Assembly: GCF_032681285.1 (NCBI RefSeq)
Contig: NZ_CP136336.1
Span: 1,475,001-1,539,000 of the forward strand
Reading direction: 5' to 3'
Source: Piscinibacter gummiphilus
GTDB taxonomy: Bacteria > Pseudomonadota > Gammaproteobacteria > Burkholderiales > Burkholderiaceae_C
DNA length: 64,000 nucleotides
The position numbers and the translations under genes were made by a program. The notes beneath the pieces were generated by a model that searched no databases, had not been told where the DNA came from, and saw nothing but the letters and a program-made list of their open reading frames with translations. Shown one piece after another: positions 18,701 to 29,198 of the stretch (position 1 is the first letter of the stretch; every line of letters starts with the position of its first letter).

Positions 18701-21683
18701 CGGCGAGGTAGGTGTTGGTGACGAAGGATTCGTCGCCGATGGCGAAGAGGTCGCGGCGCGCGCGGCGCATGGTCGTGTCGACGGCCGTGTCGATGGGCTC
18801 GGCCCAATGCGCGACCGACATGCCGAAGACCACGCGCACGAAGGAGGTGGCCGGCTCGTAGCCGCGCGCTTCACCCACGGCCAATGCGTGGCGGCACACC
18901 TTGTAGGCACCTTGATAGTCCTGCGCGATGCTCAGCAGCACCATGCTCGTGCCGCCCAGCGACGAGAGAATGCGCGGCGACGGGCCATGCTCGGCCCACA
19001 CCTTGTGCCCCTGCAGCGAGATCCAGGCCCAGATCGACGGGTCGACCGCGTAGGCAGCGTTCGACGACTCGGGGATCAGCTTGGTCCACGCGACGATGCG
19101 CGGGTCGCTGATCTCGGGCTTCTCGAAATCGTGCGCCTTGTCTTCGCTGCGGTACCACATCGTCAGGCGCTTCACGCCTTCGCCGATGTCGGGGCGCACG
19201 TCGTCGGGCTTGGGCAAGCCCAGGCGTGCGAGCAGGTCCAGGCTGAGCATCAGCCCGTCCTTGTTGCGCAGGCGGTTCATGAGGCCGTAGGACTGGATGC
19301 GCACCGGCTCCAGCAGCTCCACCGGGTCGGGCGCGGTGGCGCTCAGCTCGGCATACACCGCATCGGTGTCGTCCAGGCGGCCTTGTTCGAAGAGCGCGCG
19401 GTGGTGCTCGCGTTTCAGGTGGAACATCTGGCCCGCATCGGTGGGCGTGGCGAAGGGGCCGAGCGCGGCGATGGCCGCGGCGAGGTAGCGCTCGGCCATC
19501 GGGCTCTTGTCGCTGCGCACACGCTCGGCGGCGTGATCGAAGAGTCGCGCGACGTCGCGTGCTTCGACTTCGTTCGTGAAGCGGGCCTCGGCGGCAAGGT
19601 ACTGCTCGGCCACGCGTGCTTCCAGCTCGGGGTGGGCATCGCGCTTCGCGGCGAGCCGGCGTGCGATCTGCAGGTGCAGGGTGCGCACGGCCTCGGCCGA
19701 AAGGGCGGCAAGCGTGGCCTGGCGCACGGCGTCGCTCGCCAGGCGCAGGCGCGGCGGCTCCATGCCGTCGCCGATGAGAACGCCGTCGTCGAGCGCGGCG
19801 ACCACGCGGGACGCGAGCGCGGCAGGGGGCAGGTCGGCGGCCCAGGCCAGCACGTGGCCGGCGGTGTCGCTGCCGAGGCAGGCGAGGGTCTGCAGCAGCG
19901 AGAGCGTGTCGGCCGGCATCGCGTGCAGGCGGCGCTTGAGCTCGGCTGCGCTGGCACCGCCCACGTGGCGGCGCAGGGCTTTCGCGTCCCAGCGCCAGGA
20001 GCCGCGCGACTGCTGCAGCAGGCCGTCGTGGCGCAGGGAGTTGAGCACGGCGAGCGTGTCGCCGGGGTTGTTGAGCGTGCGCTCGCCGATCACGGCGGCG
20101 AGGCGGCTGGCCTCGTCTTTTGGCAGGCGCAGCACCGCGCCCACGAACTCGGTGGCGGCGCTCTTGTTGAGCCCGTCGAGCTGCAGCCGCTCGGGCGAGC
20201 TGCGCAGCTTGCCGAAGCGTTGCAGCAGGCCGTGCAACGCGTGCGCGTCGTCGAGCTCGGCTTCGTTGAAGGCGCACACCACCATCAGGCCGGCGATCGG
20301 CTGCTGCGCGGAGACCACCGCATCGAGGATGCGGCCCGAGCCGCGCGGCGACCACTGCACGTCGTCGTACACCAGCACCAGCGGGCGCTCGGGGCGGGCC
20401 ACGGCGCGCAGCAGGGCGAGGGCGGCGTCGATGCCGCGCGATTCGGCTTCGGCCGTGTCGGCGATATCGAGGGCCGGGTGTTCGCCCAGCAGCATCTGGA
20501 ATTCGGGCAGCTGCGTGAGCGCCACGCCCAGGTTGGCGCCGAGCGCTTCGAGGATGCGCGCCTTGTGCTGCGCCAGGCGCTCGGCCGGCTCGGCCAGCAG
20601 CTGGCGGCCTAGGGCCTGGAAGCCATCGAACAGGGCGCCAGGTGCATCGCGGCGTGACGCGTCGGACGCGCTGAACACCGCCCAGCCATGCGCCGCCGCG
20701 ACGAGCGGGCGCAGCTCGGCCAGCAGCGCCGTCTTGCCGCTGCCGGCCGGGCCCGAGACCATCACACAGGCGCTGCCGCCGCGGCCCACGCGCGCCACGG
20801 CATTGCGCAGCGATTCGATCTGCGAATCGCGGCCGAGCAGCCTGGCCGGTGCCTTGAGGCGGGTGCCGAAGTCGGACTGGCCGAGGGCGAACGTGGCCGA
20901 CGGTTCGTCGACGATGCGCTCCAGGTCCTGCAGCAGGCCTTCGGCGCTCTGGTAGCGGCGGTCGGGTTCCTTTTCCAGCAGGCGCATCACGAGGTCGGAC
21001 ACGATCTTCGGCACGGCGGCGTTCACCACGGCCGGCGCCTCGGGCACCACCACCAGGTGGGCGTGCACCAGCTCCAGCAGGTCGCTGCTCTCGAAAGGCT
21101 TGCGGCCGGCGAGCAGCTCGTAGAGCGTGATGCCGAGGGAATAGAGGTCGGAGCGCTGGTCGGGCCGGTTGGCGGTGCGGCCGGTCTGCTCGGGCGACAT
21201 ATAAGAGAGCGTGCCGGCGATGCCGCCTTGTGCATCGTCGGCCTCCTGCTCGTCGCCGACGCCAGCGGCGATGTTGAAGTCGATCAGCGTGGGCTGATGC
21301 GTCTGCGGGTGGATCAGCAGGTTGGCCGGGCCGATGTCGCGGTGGATCACGCCCGCCTTGTGCACCTCCGCCAGCGTGCGCACCACGCCCACCGCATACG
21401 CCAGCACCTGCGGCACGGCCAGTGGGTGCTCACGGAGGTGTTCCGCCAGCGAGACCCCGCCCTTGTCTTCCAGCACCAGCGTGTGCGCCTCGGCGCTCAC
21501 CGGCGCGATCTTCGCGACACCGGCCACGTGGGCCAGGCGCTTGAGCATGCCGATCTCGTGCGCCAGGCGTTTGATGGCCTGGGTGCCGATCGCCTGCTTG
21601 ACGACGACGGCATGGCCGTCGATGGTGCGCCGGGTGACGCGCGCGTGGTCGTTGCTGTAGAGAACCGGGTCTGAGTGCGTCAT
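15711..21683 (-). CDS. Giant hybrid kinase: Ser/Thr kinase-AAA-TPR-GAF-PAS-Hpt-CheA-type ATPase
   Basis: 1990 residues, no membrane segment or signal. In order: a protein-kinase fold (about 10-270; HRDIGPAN from H114, with Gly in place of the usual Lys, and DFN instead of DFG); an AAA ATPase with Walker A GPAGSGKT (K317); about 900 residues of helical TPR-like sequence; GAF (about 1295-1445); coiled coil and PAS (about 1455-1585); an Hpt domain with MHTIKGNAR (H1654); and a CheA-type HATPase with N1828 in [15 protein letters not shown] and GRGVGMDAV. There is no CheW-like regulatory domain and no receiver. I chose the ATG at 21683 (AGGA upstream) over one 13 codons earlier. It heads the cassette down to cheY. 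Confidence 0.85.
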   Translation of the reverse strand: MTHSDPVLYSNDHARVTRRTIDGHAVVVKQAIGTQAIKRLAHEIGMLKRLAHVAGVAKIAPVSAEAHTLVLEDKGGVSLAEHLREHPLAVPQVLAYAVGVVRTLAEVHKAGVIHRDIGPANLLIHPQTHQPTLIDFNIAAGVGDEQEADDAQGGIAGTLSYMSPEQTGRTANRPDQRSDLYSLGITLYELLAGRKPFESSDLLELVHAHLVVVPEAPAVVNAAVPKIVSDLVMRLLEKEPDRRYQSAEGLLQDLERIVDEPSATFALGQSDFGTRLKAPARLLGRDSQIESLRNAVARVGRGGSACVMVSGPAGSGKTALLAELRPLVAAAHGWAVFSASDASRRDAPGALFDGFQALGRQLLAEPAERLAQHKARILEALGANLGVALTQLPEFQMLLGEHPALDIADTAEAESRGIDAALALLRAVARPERPLVLVYDDVQWSPRGSGRILDAVVSAQQPIAGLMVVCAFNEAELDDAHALHGLLQRFGKLRSSPERLQLDGLNKSAATEFVGAVLRLPKDEASRLAAVIGERTLNNPGDTLAVLNSLRHDGLLQQSRGSWRWDAKALRRHVGGASAAELKRRLHAMPADTLSLLQTLACLGSDTAGHVLAWAADLPPAALASRVVAALDDGVLIGDGMEPPRLRLASDAVRQATLAALSAEAVRTLHLQIARRLAAKRDAHPELEARVAEQYLAAEARFTNEVEARDVARLFDHAAERVRSDKSPMAERYLAAAIAALGPFATPTDAGQMFHLKREHHRALFEQGRLDDTDAVYAELSATAPDPVELLEPVRIQSYGLMNRLRNKDGLMLSLDLLARLGLPKPDDVRPDIGEGVKRLTMWYRSEDKAHDFEKPEISDPRIVAWTKLIPESSNAAYAVDPSIWAWISLQGHKVWAEHGPSPRILSSLGGTSMVLLSIAQDYQGAYKVCRHALAVGEARGYEPATSFVRVVFGMSVAHWAEPIDTAVDTTMRRARRDLFAIGDESFVTNTYLAADLLLDCAPTLDVVANEIEEGMAFAGRSKNKEFSQRYTPRLQLVKSLRGQTSAPGSLNGDGFDEAEHERAIDPTGAIAAVYHVIRSIGAALFCQGPLLASHSAKAIALLPRMPGYYLSVAARVLRCVSLCDQARALPTGDEARAKLVEEFEGHLKWLTARAADAPENFLHLQRWLEAERAWMADSVWAAGLAFEAATAESKLHSRPWHRAMIHERAALFHLSEGMEQRALPLMLHACETYEAWGAAAKVKELRRAHPFLRAALQKRSADGSAPRSTVVDTEAVDMIAVLRASQALSSETSLSKLTTAVGKVLSAITGATGVRLVIKADDGSGAWVLADTLARDSGALTVDQAGAEAEIPLSVFRYAERLNQVLVVDDVTSDDRFAADPYAQRFAQCSLMMVPILKQGALNAMLMLENEQRRKAFSAERLDSVAMIAGQLSVSLDNALLYASLEKRVAERTAQLRQKTNDINAMLQNMPQGVLTVVSGGTIHPEYSAYLETILETKEIAGASLMDLIFTNTSLGADLLSQVDAAIASVIGEDEMNYEFNSHLLVSEFDKTLANGSVKSLALSWSPIANDEGTVDKLMLCVRDVTELKRLEAEANARKRELQVIGEILAVSQEKFHEFIDSARGFLAENKALIEKTARKDLDAINLLFRNMHTIKGNARTYGFLGLTNQVHTTEQHYDDLRKDAEAAWEQPVLLAELAQVSELIEQYAHVNDTVLGRKGPGRRAAVEKFLMVERELVQQVLQQLMGADRTSLTSVTGALDAVGARLHMLGTQPLGEVLSGTLESLPSLARELGKEVPEVSIEDHGIAVRTQASALLKNLFTHLLRNSVDHGLEPAAERVAAGKPAAGHIRMRLGVDDGKLHIHLRDDGRGLAIGKIRQQAMAQNLLTRGSKSSAEEIAQLIFRSGFSTAEKVTEVSGRGVGMDAVRAFLEKEGGEIAIRFLDDKERADYRVFETVISLPDKFAASAHAAMSFDALRIRWQAAKNSTPG

Positions 21684-21761
21684 GTCGCGTCCTGGGGTTC
21701 CGTGAAATTCGTCGCAGCGCATGCAGGGAGCAGCGTGCGCGCGGGTGTTCGGCCTCAGGAG

Positions 21762-21788
21762 CTATCGACGGTTGTGCCGGTTTGTTGA
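21762..21788 (-). promoter_or_regulatory. Sigma-28-type promoter before the hybrid kinase
   Basis: On the minus strand: TCAACAAA, an 11-base spacer, then GTCGATAG (6 of 8 with GCCGATAA). It ends about 79 bp before the kinase ATG, giving a normal leader. With the copies before the mini-receptor, flhB and flhF, it ties the cassette to flagellar gene expression. Confidence 0.5.
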
Positions 21789-21810
21789 GTAAGGGAAGGA
21801 CCTGAGCGCC

Positions 21811-21829
21811 CATCGAGCGGGGCTCGATG
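21811..21829 (-). terminator. Hairpin downstream of the GH16 genes
   Basis: Perfect 7-bp stem CATCGAG/CTCGATG with a 5-base GC loop, 67 bp after the GH16 stop and upstream of the kinase promoter. It would separate the minus-strand glucanase transcript from the kinase transcript. There is no T run, so it is at best a weak or Rho-assisted terminator. Confidence 0.35.
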
Positions 21830-21895
21830 TGCGCAGTAATGGGCAGGGGCGTGGTACGCCGCCGAGGCGGGACATGCGGCGCGGGGCCGCAGGGG

Positions 21896-22744
21896 TCAGC
21901 GCTGGTACACGCGGACGTAGTCGATTTCCATGCGCACCGGGAAGGCCGCGTCGTCGGGTGTGCCCCCCAGGATGCCGCCGACCGCGACGTTGAGCAGCAG
22001 GTGCTGCGGGTGGTCGAACGGCCAGCTGCCGTAGCCGGCCCCGATGGGCTTGGCGTAGGTGAAGTAGGCAACGTCGTCGACACCCCAGGTGACGGCCTCG
22101 GGCGTCCAGCGCACCTGGTAGCGGTGGAAGGTGTTGCAGGTGTCAGCCACGTTGGTGTGCGAGCCGCGGCCGTTCGGCCCGTTGAAGTCGCGCATGTGGG
22201 CGGTGCCGAGGATGCGGCCGGGCTGCCAGCCGGTCTGCTCCATGATGTCGATCTCGCCGTCGTCAGGCCAGGTGCCGCGATCGCCGAGCATCCAGATCGC
22301 CGGCCACGCGCCCATCGCGCAGGGCAGTTTGGCGCGCACCTCGAAGAAGCCGTAGGTCCACGAGGCGAGGCCGCGGGTGAGCAGCCGCGCCGAGGTGTAG
22401 TTCTGCCCGCCGAAGTCGGGTGCCGACGAGAGCCGCTCGCGCCGCGCGGTGATGATCAGCGAGCCGCCCTCCACGCGGGCGTTCTCGGCACGGGCCGCCG
22501 AGTAGTACTGCAGCTCGTTGTTGTACCAGCCGTCGCGGTTGCGGTGGGTGTCGTAGCCCCACTTCGCCGGGTCGGGCAGGCCGGGGGTGTCGAACTCGTC
22601 GCTCCACACGAGGCGGTAGCCCTCGGGCAGGCCACCGGCGACTGGCGCGGGTGCGGGCGCGGCGGAGACCGAGCCCGTCCCACCGCCACAACCCGCCGCC
22701 GCGACGGCCGACAACCAGATGCCCGAGGCGAGCGCTGCTTTCAT
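21896..22744 (-). CDS. GH16 beta-glucanase lipoprotein (laminarinase-like)
   Basis: 282 residues. A lipoprotein signal (MKAALASGIWLSAVAAAGC) and an Ala/Pro linker precede a single GH16 jelly-roll domain. The catalytic motif is E164-I-D166-I-M-E169 (EIDIMEQTG), the ExDxxE form of laminarinase-type GH16 enzymes. The WSDEFDTP start and the PAIWMLGDRGTWPDDG approach are typical. It should hydrolyse beta-1,3- or mixed-linkage glucan at the cell surface. AAGGA precedes the ATG at 22744. It lies 28 bp after the second GH16 gene and is likely co-transcribed with it. Confidence 0.9.
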   Translation of the reverse strand: MKAALASGIWLSAVAAAGCGGGTGSVSAAPAPAPVAGGLPEGYRLVWSDEFDTPGLPDPAKWGYDTHRNRDGWYNNELQYYSAARAENARVEGGSLIITARRERLSSAPDFGGQNYTSARLLTRGLASWTYGFFEVRAKLPCAMGAWPAIWMLGDRGTWPDDGEIDIMEQTGWQPGRILGTAHMRDFNGPNGRGSHTNVADTCNTFHRYQVRWTPEAVTWGVDDVAYFTYAKPIGAGYGSWPFDHPQHLLLNVAVGGILGGTPDDAAFPVRMEIDYVRVYQR

Positions 22745-22772
22745 CTTGATCCTTTGCACGGTGGGAACGGGT

Positions 22773-23471
22773 TCAGTCGCTCACGCGCACCCAGTCGTAG
22801 TAGGCCGCGCCGCCGCCGCCGTAGTACGTGCCGACGAAGTTGACCGCCCCGGCCGAGTTGTTGCCCACCCAGTGGTTCATCATGAGCCGCATCGGCGTGC
22901 TGATGCTCGTGTTGACACGGCGGAACTCGCGCTCGGTGCCGTTGGCCTCGACATGGAACCAGCGCACGTAGCTCGGGCGCCATTCGAAGCCGATGGTGCG
23001 CCAGCCGGTGGCCACCGAGAACTGCTGGTAGTTCTGGCGACCGTTGGTCCACACGTTGGTGTGCAGCGTGCGCCCGCTGTTGATGAACTCGATGTCGATC
23101 TCGAAGTGGCTCGAGGTGCCGGCCGTGCCGGTGTAGAGGAAGAACGAGGTGTTGGACCCGGCGATGGTGCTCGGCTGCAGGCGCGTCACGAACTTGCCGT
23201 AGGTGAACGATTGCCAGGTGCGCACCTCGGCGCACTTCACGTTCGAGCGGTTGCTGCTGTTGACGTTGGCCACGAGCGAACCCCCGCTGCGCCACACCTC
23301 GCTGTAGGCGAAGGTGCAGCCGAAGATGTCGCCGTTGGCCCAGCTCGCGGTTTCCCACGCGCCGCCGGCACCACCGCTGCCGTCGAAGCCCTCGAAGAAG
23401 TTGGCGGCGAAGGCTGGGGCGGTGGTGCTGGCCGCAACGACGAGCGCCACGGTGCGCAAAAGTTTGTTCAT
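22773..23471 (-). CDS. Secreted GH16 lichenase-like beta-1,3-1,4-glucanase
   Basis: 232 residues with a Sec signal peptide (cleavage after PAFA). The active-site strand is E124-I-D126-I-E128 (HFEIDIEF), the compact ExDxE form seen in bacterial lichenases, which lack the extra Met of laminarinases. The entry KFVTRLQPS and HTNVWTNGRQN regions also match. It should cut mixed-linkage beta-glucan endo-fashion, complementing the laminarinase-like enzyme downstream. The length is that of a bare catalytic domain with no carbohydrate-binding module. Confidence 0.9.
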   Translation of the reverse strand: MNKLLRTVALVVAASTTAPAFAANFFEGFDGSGGAGGAWETASWANGDIFGCTFAYSEVWRSGGSLVANVNSSNRSNVKCAEVRTWQSFTYGKFVTRLQPSTIAGSNTSFFLYTGTAGTSSHFEIDIEFINSGRTLHTNVWTNGRQNYQQFSVATGWRTIGFEWRPSYVRWFHVEANGTEREFRRVNTSISTPMRLMMNHWVGNNSAGAVNFVGTYYGGGGAAYYDWVRVSD

Positions 23472-23538
23472 GGGTTTGTCTCCTGTCTGGAATGGAAGCC
23501 GGGGCTGTGTCGCCCCGTGCTGAGGTGCCCGCGTGGGA

Positions 23539-24207
23539 TCAGGGCTCCAACGAGATCGAGCCGACGGCGAGGTCGTGGGCGCCGGCCGTCGAGGCCGCGT
23601 TGACCACGTCGACCGCCAGCAGGCCCGCGCGCACCGTGTTGAGCGTGGTGCCGCTGCTGCAATGGCCGGGCAGCGGGAAGCGGGTGCTGTTGAGGTCGAT
23701 CACGAGCTCGCTTAGCGTCGAGCTGACCACCGCTTCGGCGGTGGCGGTGCAGCCGTCGGCCGAGACCGGTGTGGGTTGCAGCTTGATGAGCAGCAGCGCA
23801 TCGGTGCTGCTTCGCAGCTGGATGCGCATGCGCGAATAGCCGCTGGCGTTGAACGCGGTGTTGTTGGGCGCGTAGAGGCGCAGCGCTGCGCCGGCATAAC
23901 TCTGTGCGGAGGCAAGCGTAGCGCCGTAGCTCACGGCGCTGGCGGCGAAGGCTGGCGTCCCGGCGGTCTGCGCCGCGCCGTTCTCGGCGTACTGGTAGGT
24001 TTCGATGCCACCGGCCTGCGCCGTGGTGGTGGCGTCGGTGGGGGTGGCGAAGGCGGTGGCCGGTGTGGGGGCCGGCGCGGGGCCGGGTGCCGGTGCGGGC
24101 GCGGGGGCCGAGGCGGGCGCGTCGTCGTCACCGCCACCGCAGGCCGCCAGCAGCGCGGCGCTGAAGAGCACCGCCATCGTTCGCGAAGCCCGGCGTTTCG
24201 AGATCAT
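23539..24207 (-). CDS. Ala/Pro-linker lipoprotein, beta-rich accessory protein of the glucan locus
   Basis: 222 residues. A lipoprotein signal with LLAAC is followed by an Asp/Gly patch and a long Ala-Pro linker (about residues 28-45), then a beta-rich domain (YSRMRIQLRSS, DALLLIKLQPT, SELVIDLNST, GAHDLAVGSISLEP). Strand order and the paired Cys resemble the proteins at 24327 and 34579, so I read it as a distant member of the same family, perhaps a glucan-binding surface protein. No catalytic motif is seen. The ATG at 24207 or the GTG at 24213 (better spaced from AGGAG) could be the start. Confidence 0.7.
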   Translation of the reverse strand: MISKRRASRTMAVLFSAALLAACGGGDDDAPASAPAPAPAPGPAPAPTPATAFATPTDATTTAQAGGIETYQYAENGAAQTAGTPAFAASAVSYGATLASAQSYAGAALRLYAPNNTAFNASGYSRMRIQLRSSTDALLLIKLQPTPVSADGCTATAEAVVSSTLSELVIDLNSTRFPLPGHCSSGTTLNTVRAGLLAVDVVNAASTAGAHDLAVGSISLEP

Positions 24208-24326
24208 GTCCACGGTCGTCTCCTGTGTTGTCGTGACGTGTCCATGGTGGGCTGCGCGTGGCCCTCGTGCCGGTGGCGGCTTGCGGCGGTGCTGACCGAT
24301 CTTGCGATCCTGAGGCCGCGGCGGCC

Positions 24327-25142
24327 TCAGTGGCACATCATCAAGCCGTAGCGTGGATTGCGCTCGCAGACGACCTGGACCGCGCGGCTGGCGGGCGCCG
24401 GGGGCGAGGGCTTGCGCGCTGCGGCGGGTGGCGCATTACGCAGCGTGGGGGTCGATCCCGCAGTCGCAGTCGCAGCCACGACGGGAGCGGGGGCAGGCGG
24501 CGGGGCGGTGGTCACCGGTTCGGACGCGGTCGCCGCGATGAACTCCATGCGCCCCACCTGGAAGCGCACGGGCTCGACCGAGGGTTCGTTGGCCGTGACC
24601 TCCACCCGCGCGACGGCCGGCAGGGTCTGCGCGATGCTGGCGCCCCGTTCGCCGCAGAAGGACTCGGGGCCGAAGGCCGAGAGCGGAATGAGGTAGTCGC
24701 TGAGCTGCGTGCCCACGCGCATCATCATCACCGGGTAGCAGCCCGCGTTCTGGATCTTGAGATCGGTGCCCTTGAGCCGGATGCGCAGCACGCGCGGCGT
24801 GGCCGAGGCGAGGCGGATGCGCAGGTGCTCGTAGGCCGACAGGTCGACCGGCACGCCGCGCGCATCGCCGCCCACCTCGATGCCGAGCGTGGCCCACTGG
24901 CTGGCGTTCGCCGTGGAGAGCCGGCCTTCGACCTGCACCACCGCATCGGCCACTTGCACCGACGCGATCGAGGCATCACCGCTCCGCTCGGACATTGCGA
25001 GTTGCTGCACCGGCGCCCCCAGGTGGCTCTGCATCGGCTCCTTGAAGTCGGCCCACAGGAGGGGCGTGTCGGGCGCGGCATGGGCGGCGTGCGCGAAGGC
25101 GACGGCACACGCCGCCAGCTTGGCGGCAGTCAGGCGTCTCAT
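24327..25142 (-). CDS. Secreted beta-rich accessory protein with GCYPV motif
   Basis: 271 residues with a Sec signal peptide (ending HAAHA). The single beta-sandwich-like domain has LRIRLASATPRVLRIRLKG, GCYPVMMM, IPLSAFGPESFCG and FQVGRMEF, each with a counterpart in the lipoprotein at 34579. A Pro/Ala-rich tail follows and ends with Cys-containing RNPRYGLMMCH. No known enzyme motif. Carbohydrate binding in the periplasm or at the surface is plausible from context only. The ATG is 1 bp after the araC-type stop (TGACATG), so the two are co-translated. Confidence 0.72.
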   Translation of the reverse strand: MRRLTAAKLAACAVAFAHAAHAAPDTPLLWADFKEPMQSHLGAPVQQLAMSERSGDASIASVQVADAVVQVEGRLSTANASQWATLGIEVGGDARGVPVDLSAYEHLRIRLASATPRVLRIRLKGTDLKIQNAGCYPVMMMRVGTQLSDYLIPLSAFGPESFCGERGASIAQTLPAVARVEVTANEPSVEPVRFQVGRMEFIAATASEPVTTAPPPAPAPVVAATATAGSTPTLRNAPPAAARKPSPPAPASRAVQVVCERNPRYGLMMCH

Positions 25143-25143
25143 G

Positions 25144-26070
25144 TCAGAGCGGGCGCGGTTGCACCGGCATGCACAGCTCGCAGCGCACGAACGGGATGCC
25201 CGGCACGCCCGCGCGCGGCTCGTAGCGCTCGAAGAAGTGGCCTTCGCCCATGCTGAAGGGTGAGTGCGGCAGCCATTCGTCGAGCAGCGTGCGCCAGCCC
25301 AGCGCGATGTCGCTGGAGGGGCCGTCGAAGGGCAGGGTCGCGATCCAGCGTTCGCCGACACGGTGGCGCGGCAGGCGAACACCCGGGTCGCGCCAGCCCG
25401 GCGGAAGCTCCACGCAGGCGTCCATGCGGCAGTTCTGCGTGCCGGCGATGGCCGGGTCGTCCAGGCCGATGAAGGCGAGGGGCTGGTCACCGAGCCCCAG
25501 GCTGTGCACGACCGGAAGGAAACGCTCCCAGAGTTCGTAGGCGGCGCGGCGGTAGTCACCCCGGGCGCGCATGAAGAGGTAATCGGCGGGCTCCTGCCGG
25601 CGCACTTCGACCGCCGGCGGCGGCGCGGTGCCGCGGTCGTGGACCGGGGTGTGCCAGTTGAGCCACCCGCCGCTGCGCCACGCGCTGGGCGTCATGCCGA
25701 AGTGCTCGCGGAAGGCGCGTGCGAAGGCTTCGGGCGAGGCGAAGCCGCAGTTGAGCGCGATGAAGGTGATCTTCTCGTCGGGGCAGTGGCGCAGGCGGCC
25801 GGCGGCGCTCTCGAGCCGGCGGCGGCGCACGAAGGCCTTGAGCGTCTCGCCCGTCCACGAGAGGAAGAGGCGGTGGAAGTGGAAGGGCGAGATGGCCGCC
25901 AGCCGAGCGAGCGTCTCGAGCCGCAGGTCGTCGGCCAGGTGGGCATCGACGTGGTCGAGCACGGCCTCGATGCGGTGCACGTGGTGGCCGGGCACCGGTG
26001 GCATGGGCGCCGTGCCGCCGTGCGGCGGGCGGGGTGCTGAGGTCAGAGGGGCTGATGCAAGGGTGGACAT
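25144..26070 (-). CDS. AraC-family regulator with Rob/GyrI-like effector domain
   Basis: 308 residues. The N-terminal half is an AraC-type double helix-turn-helix (AHLADDLRLETLARLAAISP, then ITFIALNCGFASPEAFARAF and FGMTPSAWR). The C-terminal half is a GyrI-like small-molecule binding domain (RGDYRRAAYELWERF, GLDDPAIAG, HSPFSMGEGHFFERYEP). It belongs to the Rob/SoxS-with-effector-domain subgroup rather than the sugar-sensing AraC type. The second ATG at 26070 sits 7 bases after AGGAGG; the first ATG would be only 1 base away. It lies between the ABC ATPase gene and the accessory protein genes, and may regulate the latter. Confidence 0.88.
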   Translation of the reverse strand: MSTLASAPLTSAPRPPHGGTAPMPPVPGHHVHRIEAVLDHVDAHLADDLRLETLARLAAISPFHFHRLFLSWTGETLKAFVRRRRLESAAGRLRHCPDEKITFIALNCGFASPEAFARAFREHFGMTPSAWRSGGWLNWHTPVHDRGTAPPPAVEVRRQEPADYLFMRARGDYRRAAYELWERFLPVVHSLGLGDQPLAFIGLDDPAIAGTQNCRMDACVELPPGWRDPGVRLPRHRVGERWIATLPFDGPSSDIALGWRTLLDEWLPHSPFSMGEGHFFERYEPRAGVPGIPFVRCELCMPVQPRPL

Positions 26071-26109
26071 CGACATTCCTCCTGTGGCGGAAACGGTTCG
26101 GCAGGCGGG

Positions 26110-27198
<1,089 letters not shown>

Positions 27199-27223
27199 GG
27201 TGACGACTTCTTTTCTGTGGTGG

Positions 27224-28120
27224 TCAGCCCTTGACGGCGCCTGCGGTCAGGCCCTCGATCAAACGGCGGGAATAGAGGATGAAGAGCACCAAGAGCGGCA
27301 GCACGGTCACCGCCGAGCCGGCGCTGATGGCACCCCAGGGCGTCTGCCCAGTGCCCTGCAGCGAGCGCAGCACGAGCGGCGCGGTGAACATCTCCATGTC
27401 GCTCATCACCAGCAGCGCACCGACGAAGTTGTTGTACGAGCCGATGAAGGTCACGAGGCCCAGCGTGCCCATGGCCGGGCCGATGAGCGGCAGCACCACG
27501 CGCCAGTAGATGCCGAACTCGCCGCAGCCGTCCATGCGCGCCGCTTCCACCAGCTCGCGCGGCACGGCCGAGCCGATGTACTGGCGCATGAGGAAGATGC
27601 CGAAGGCCGAGCAGGCGCCGGGGATGATGAGGGCGCGCGTGCTGTTGAGCCAGCCCAGCTCCTTCATCATCAGCACGTAGGGAATCATGCCCACGAAGGC
27701 CGGCAGCAGCATGGTGGCCATGAGCGCGGCGAAGAGCTTGTCGCGCCCGCGGAACTCGTACATCGAGAAGCCGTAGCCACCAAGCGAGCAGAGGAAGAGG
27801 TTGAGCACGGTGGACGCGGTGGCGATCCACAGCGACAGCCCCACGCTGCGCCAGAACATCGGGCGCTGCGCGACGAGCTCGTTCAGGTTGTCGAAGAGCG
27901 CATCGCCGAACCAGAGGGGCGGCGGCACCGAGAGGATGTCGGTGTTGGTGTGCGTCGCGAAGACGAACATGAAATAGAACGGCGCCAGCATGATCAGCGC
28001 GCCGACGAGCACCAGCGCGTGCGGCAGCCACTGCGACGGCGCAAAGCGGCCCGGCTTGCGGCGCTGCCGCGGAGCCGGCGCGACGCTGGCCGCGGGAAGG
28101 GAAGAGGCGAGGGTGGACAT
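27224..28120 (-). CDS. Sugar ABC transporter permease (MalG type)
   Basis: 298 residues with six predicted membrane helices. The EAA loop EAARMDGCGEFGIYWRVVLP, which couples to the ATPase, is present near residue 200. A Pro/Arg-rich N-terminal cytoplasmic tail precedes the first helix (LVLVGALIMLAPFYFMFVF). It is of the CUT1 MalG type and pairs with the MalF-type permease 6 bp upstream. Confidence 0.94.
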   Translation of the reverse strand: MSTLASSLPAASVAPAPRQRRKPGRFAPSQWLPHALVLVGALIMLAPFYFMFVFATHTNTDILSVPPPLWFGDALFDNLNELVAQRPMFWRSVGLSLWIATASTVLNLFLCSLGGYGFSMYEFRGRDKLFAALMATMLLPAFVGMIPYVLMMKELGWLNSTRALIIPGACSAFGIFLMRQYIGSAVPRELVEAARMDGCGEFGIYWRVVLPLIGPAMGTLGLVTFIGSYNNFVGALLVMSDMEMFTAPLVLRSLQGTGQTPWGAISAGSAVTVLPLLVLFILYSRRLIEGLTAGAVKG

Positions 28121-28126
28121 ACCTTT

Positions 28127-29155
28127 TCAGTCCTTGCGGCCGAGGTAGCGGTTGTTGAGCCAGGTGAGCGCGGCGATCACCATGAACATGAGCCAGGCGA
28201 CGGCCGAGGCGGTGCCGAAGTCACCGTCGGTGAGACCGACCTTGTACATCTGCATCGCCACCGTCTCGGCCACCTGGCCGACGCCACCGCTGCCGCCGGT
28301 GAGCACGAAGGGCTCTTCGAAGAGCTGCAGGTTGCCGATGATGGTGAGCGTGATGGCGAAGAGCATCATGGGTCGCAGGAGCGGCAGCGTGATGTAGCGG
28401 AACTGCTGCCAGGTGCCCGCGCCATCGACGGTCGCGGCTTCATAAAGATCCTTCGGGATCGTCTGCAGCGCCGACAGGTACAGCACCGTGTTCCAGCCGA
28501 CGAAGCGCCACCACACGATGAAGGCGACGATAGGGCGGGTGTACTCCGGCCGGCCCCAGTCGATGTTCTCGGTGGGGAAGAGCCAGGCGAGCGGGTGCAC
28601 GCCCATCACCTGCCACTGGCCGAGGCCGGTGAGCACCTGGTTGATCACACCGAAGTCGCGCGAGAAGAGCGATGAGAAGACGAGCGTGATCGCCACCGTG
28701 TTGGTGATGTACGGCAGGAAGTACATCGAGATCACCGGGTTGCGCACCCGGCGGAACTGCGTGTGGATGAAGTAGGCGAGCGGGATCGCCACCAGGTGCT
28801 GCGGCACGCCAGCGGCGATGCCGAGCCAGAAGGTGTTGGCCATCGCGCGCCAGAAGTCGCGCGCGTAGAGCTCGGCCCAGAAGCCCGTGCTGAAGACGCT
28901 GCCCCAGGGCAGGCCATCGAGCTGCAGCACGAAGAGGTAGTTGCCCCATCCTTCCCACTTCATGCCCGACAGGCCCGCCGCGATCTCCCAGCGGAAGAAC
29001 GAGGCGTAGGCCGAGAACAGCAGCGGAAAGAGCCCGAAGCCCAGGAAGAGGATGAAGAACGGCGCGACGAAGACGTAGGGCATCCAGTGCCACGGCTTGA
29101 GGCGCCGCCTGCGGCGAGGCGCCGGCGGTGGTGCGACGGGGAGGACGGCGGACAT
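28127..29155 (-). CDS. Sugar ABC transporter permease (MalF type)
   Basis: 342 residues with six or more membrane helices. The EAA loop reads YEAATVDGAGTWQQFRYITL. The long periplasmic loop between the first helices contains several Trp. The ATG at 29155 is chosen because longer starts would run into the binding-protein gene, although no clear Shine-Dalgarno precedes it. It forms the channel heterodimer with the MalG-type protein. The substrate is probably a beta-gluco-oligosaccharide, given the neighbouring GH16 and GH1 enzymes. Confidence 0.93.
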   Translation of the reverse strand: MSAVLPVAPPPAPRRRRRLKPWHWMPYVFVAPFFILFLGFGLFPLLFSAYASFFRWEIAAGLSGMKWEGWGNYLFVLQLDGLPWGSVFSTGFWAELYARDFWRAMANTFWLGIAAGVPQHLVAIPLAYFIHTQFRRVRNPVISMYFLPYITNTVAITLVFSSLFSRDFGVINQVLTGLGQWQVMGVHPLAWLFPTENIDWGRPEYTRPIVAFIVWWRFVGWNTVLYLSALQTIPKDLYEAATVDGAGTWQQFRYITLPLLRPMMLFAITLTIIGNLQLFEEPFVLTGGSGGVGQVAETVAMQMYKVGLTDGDFGTASAVAWLMFMVIAALTWLNNRYLGRKD

Positions 29156-29198
29156 GGGAAGGACGCGGGGCCTGCTGAGGGGTTGGAGCCTCGCCACC

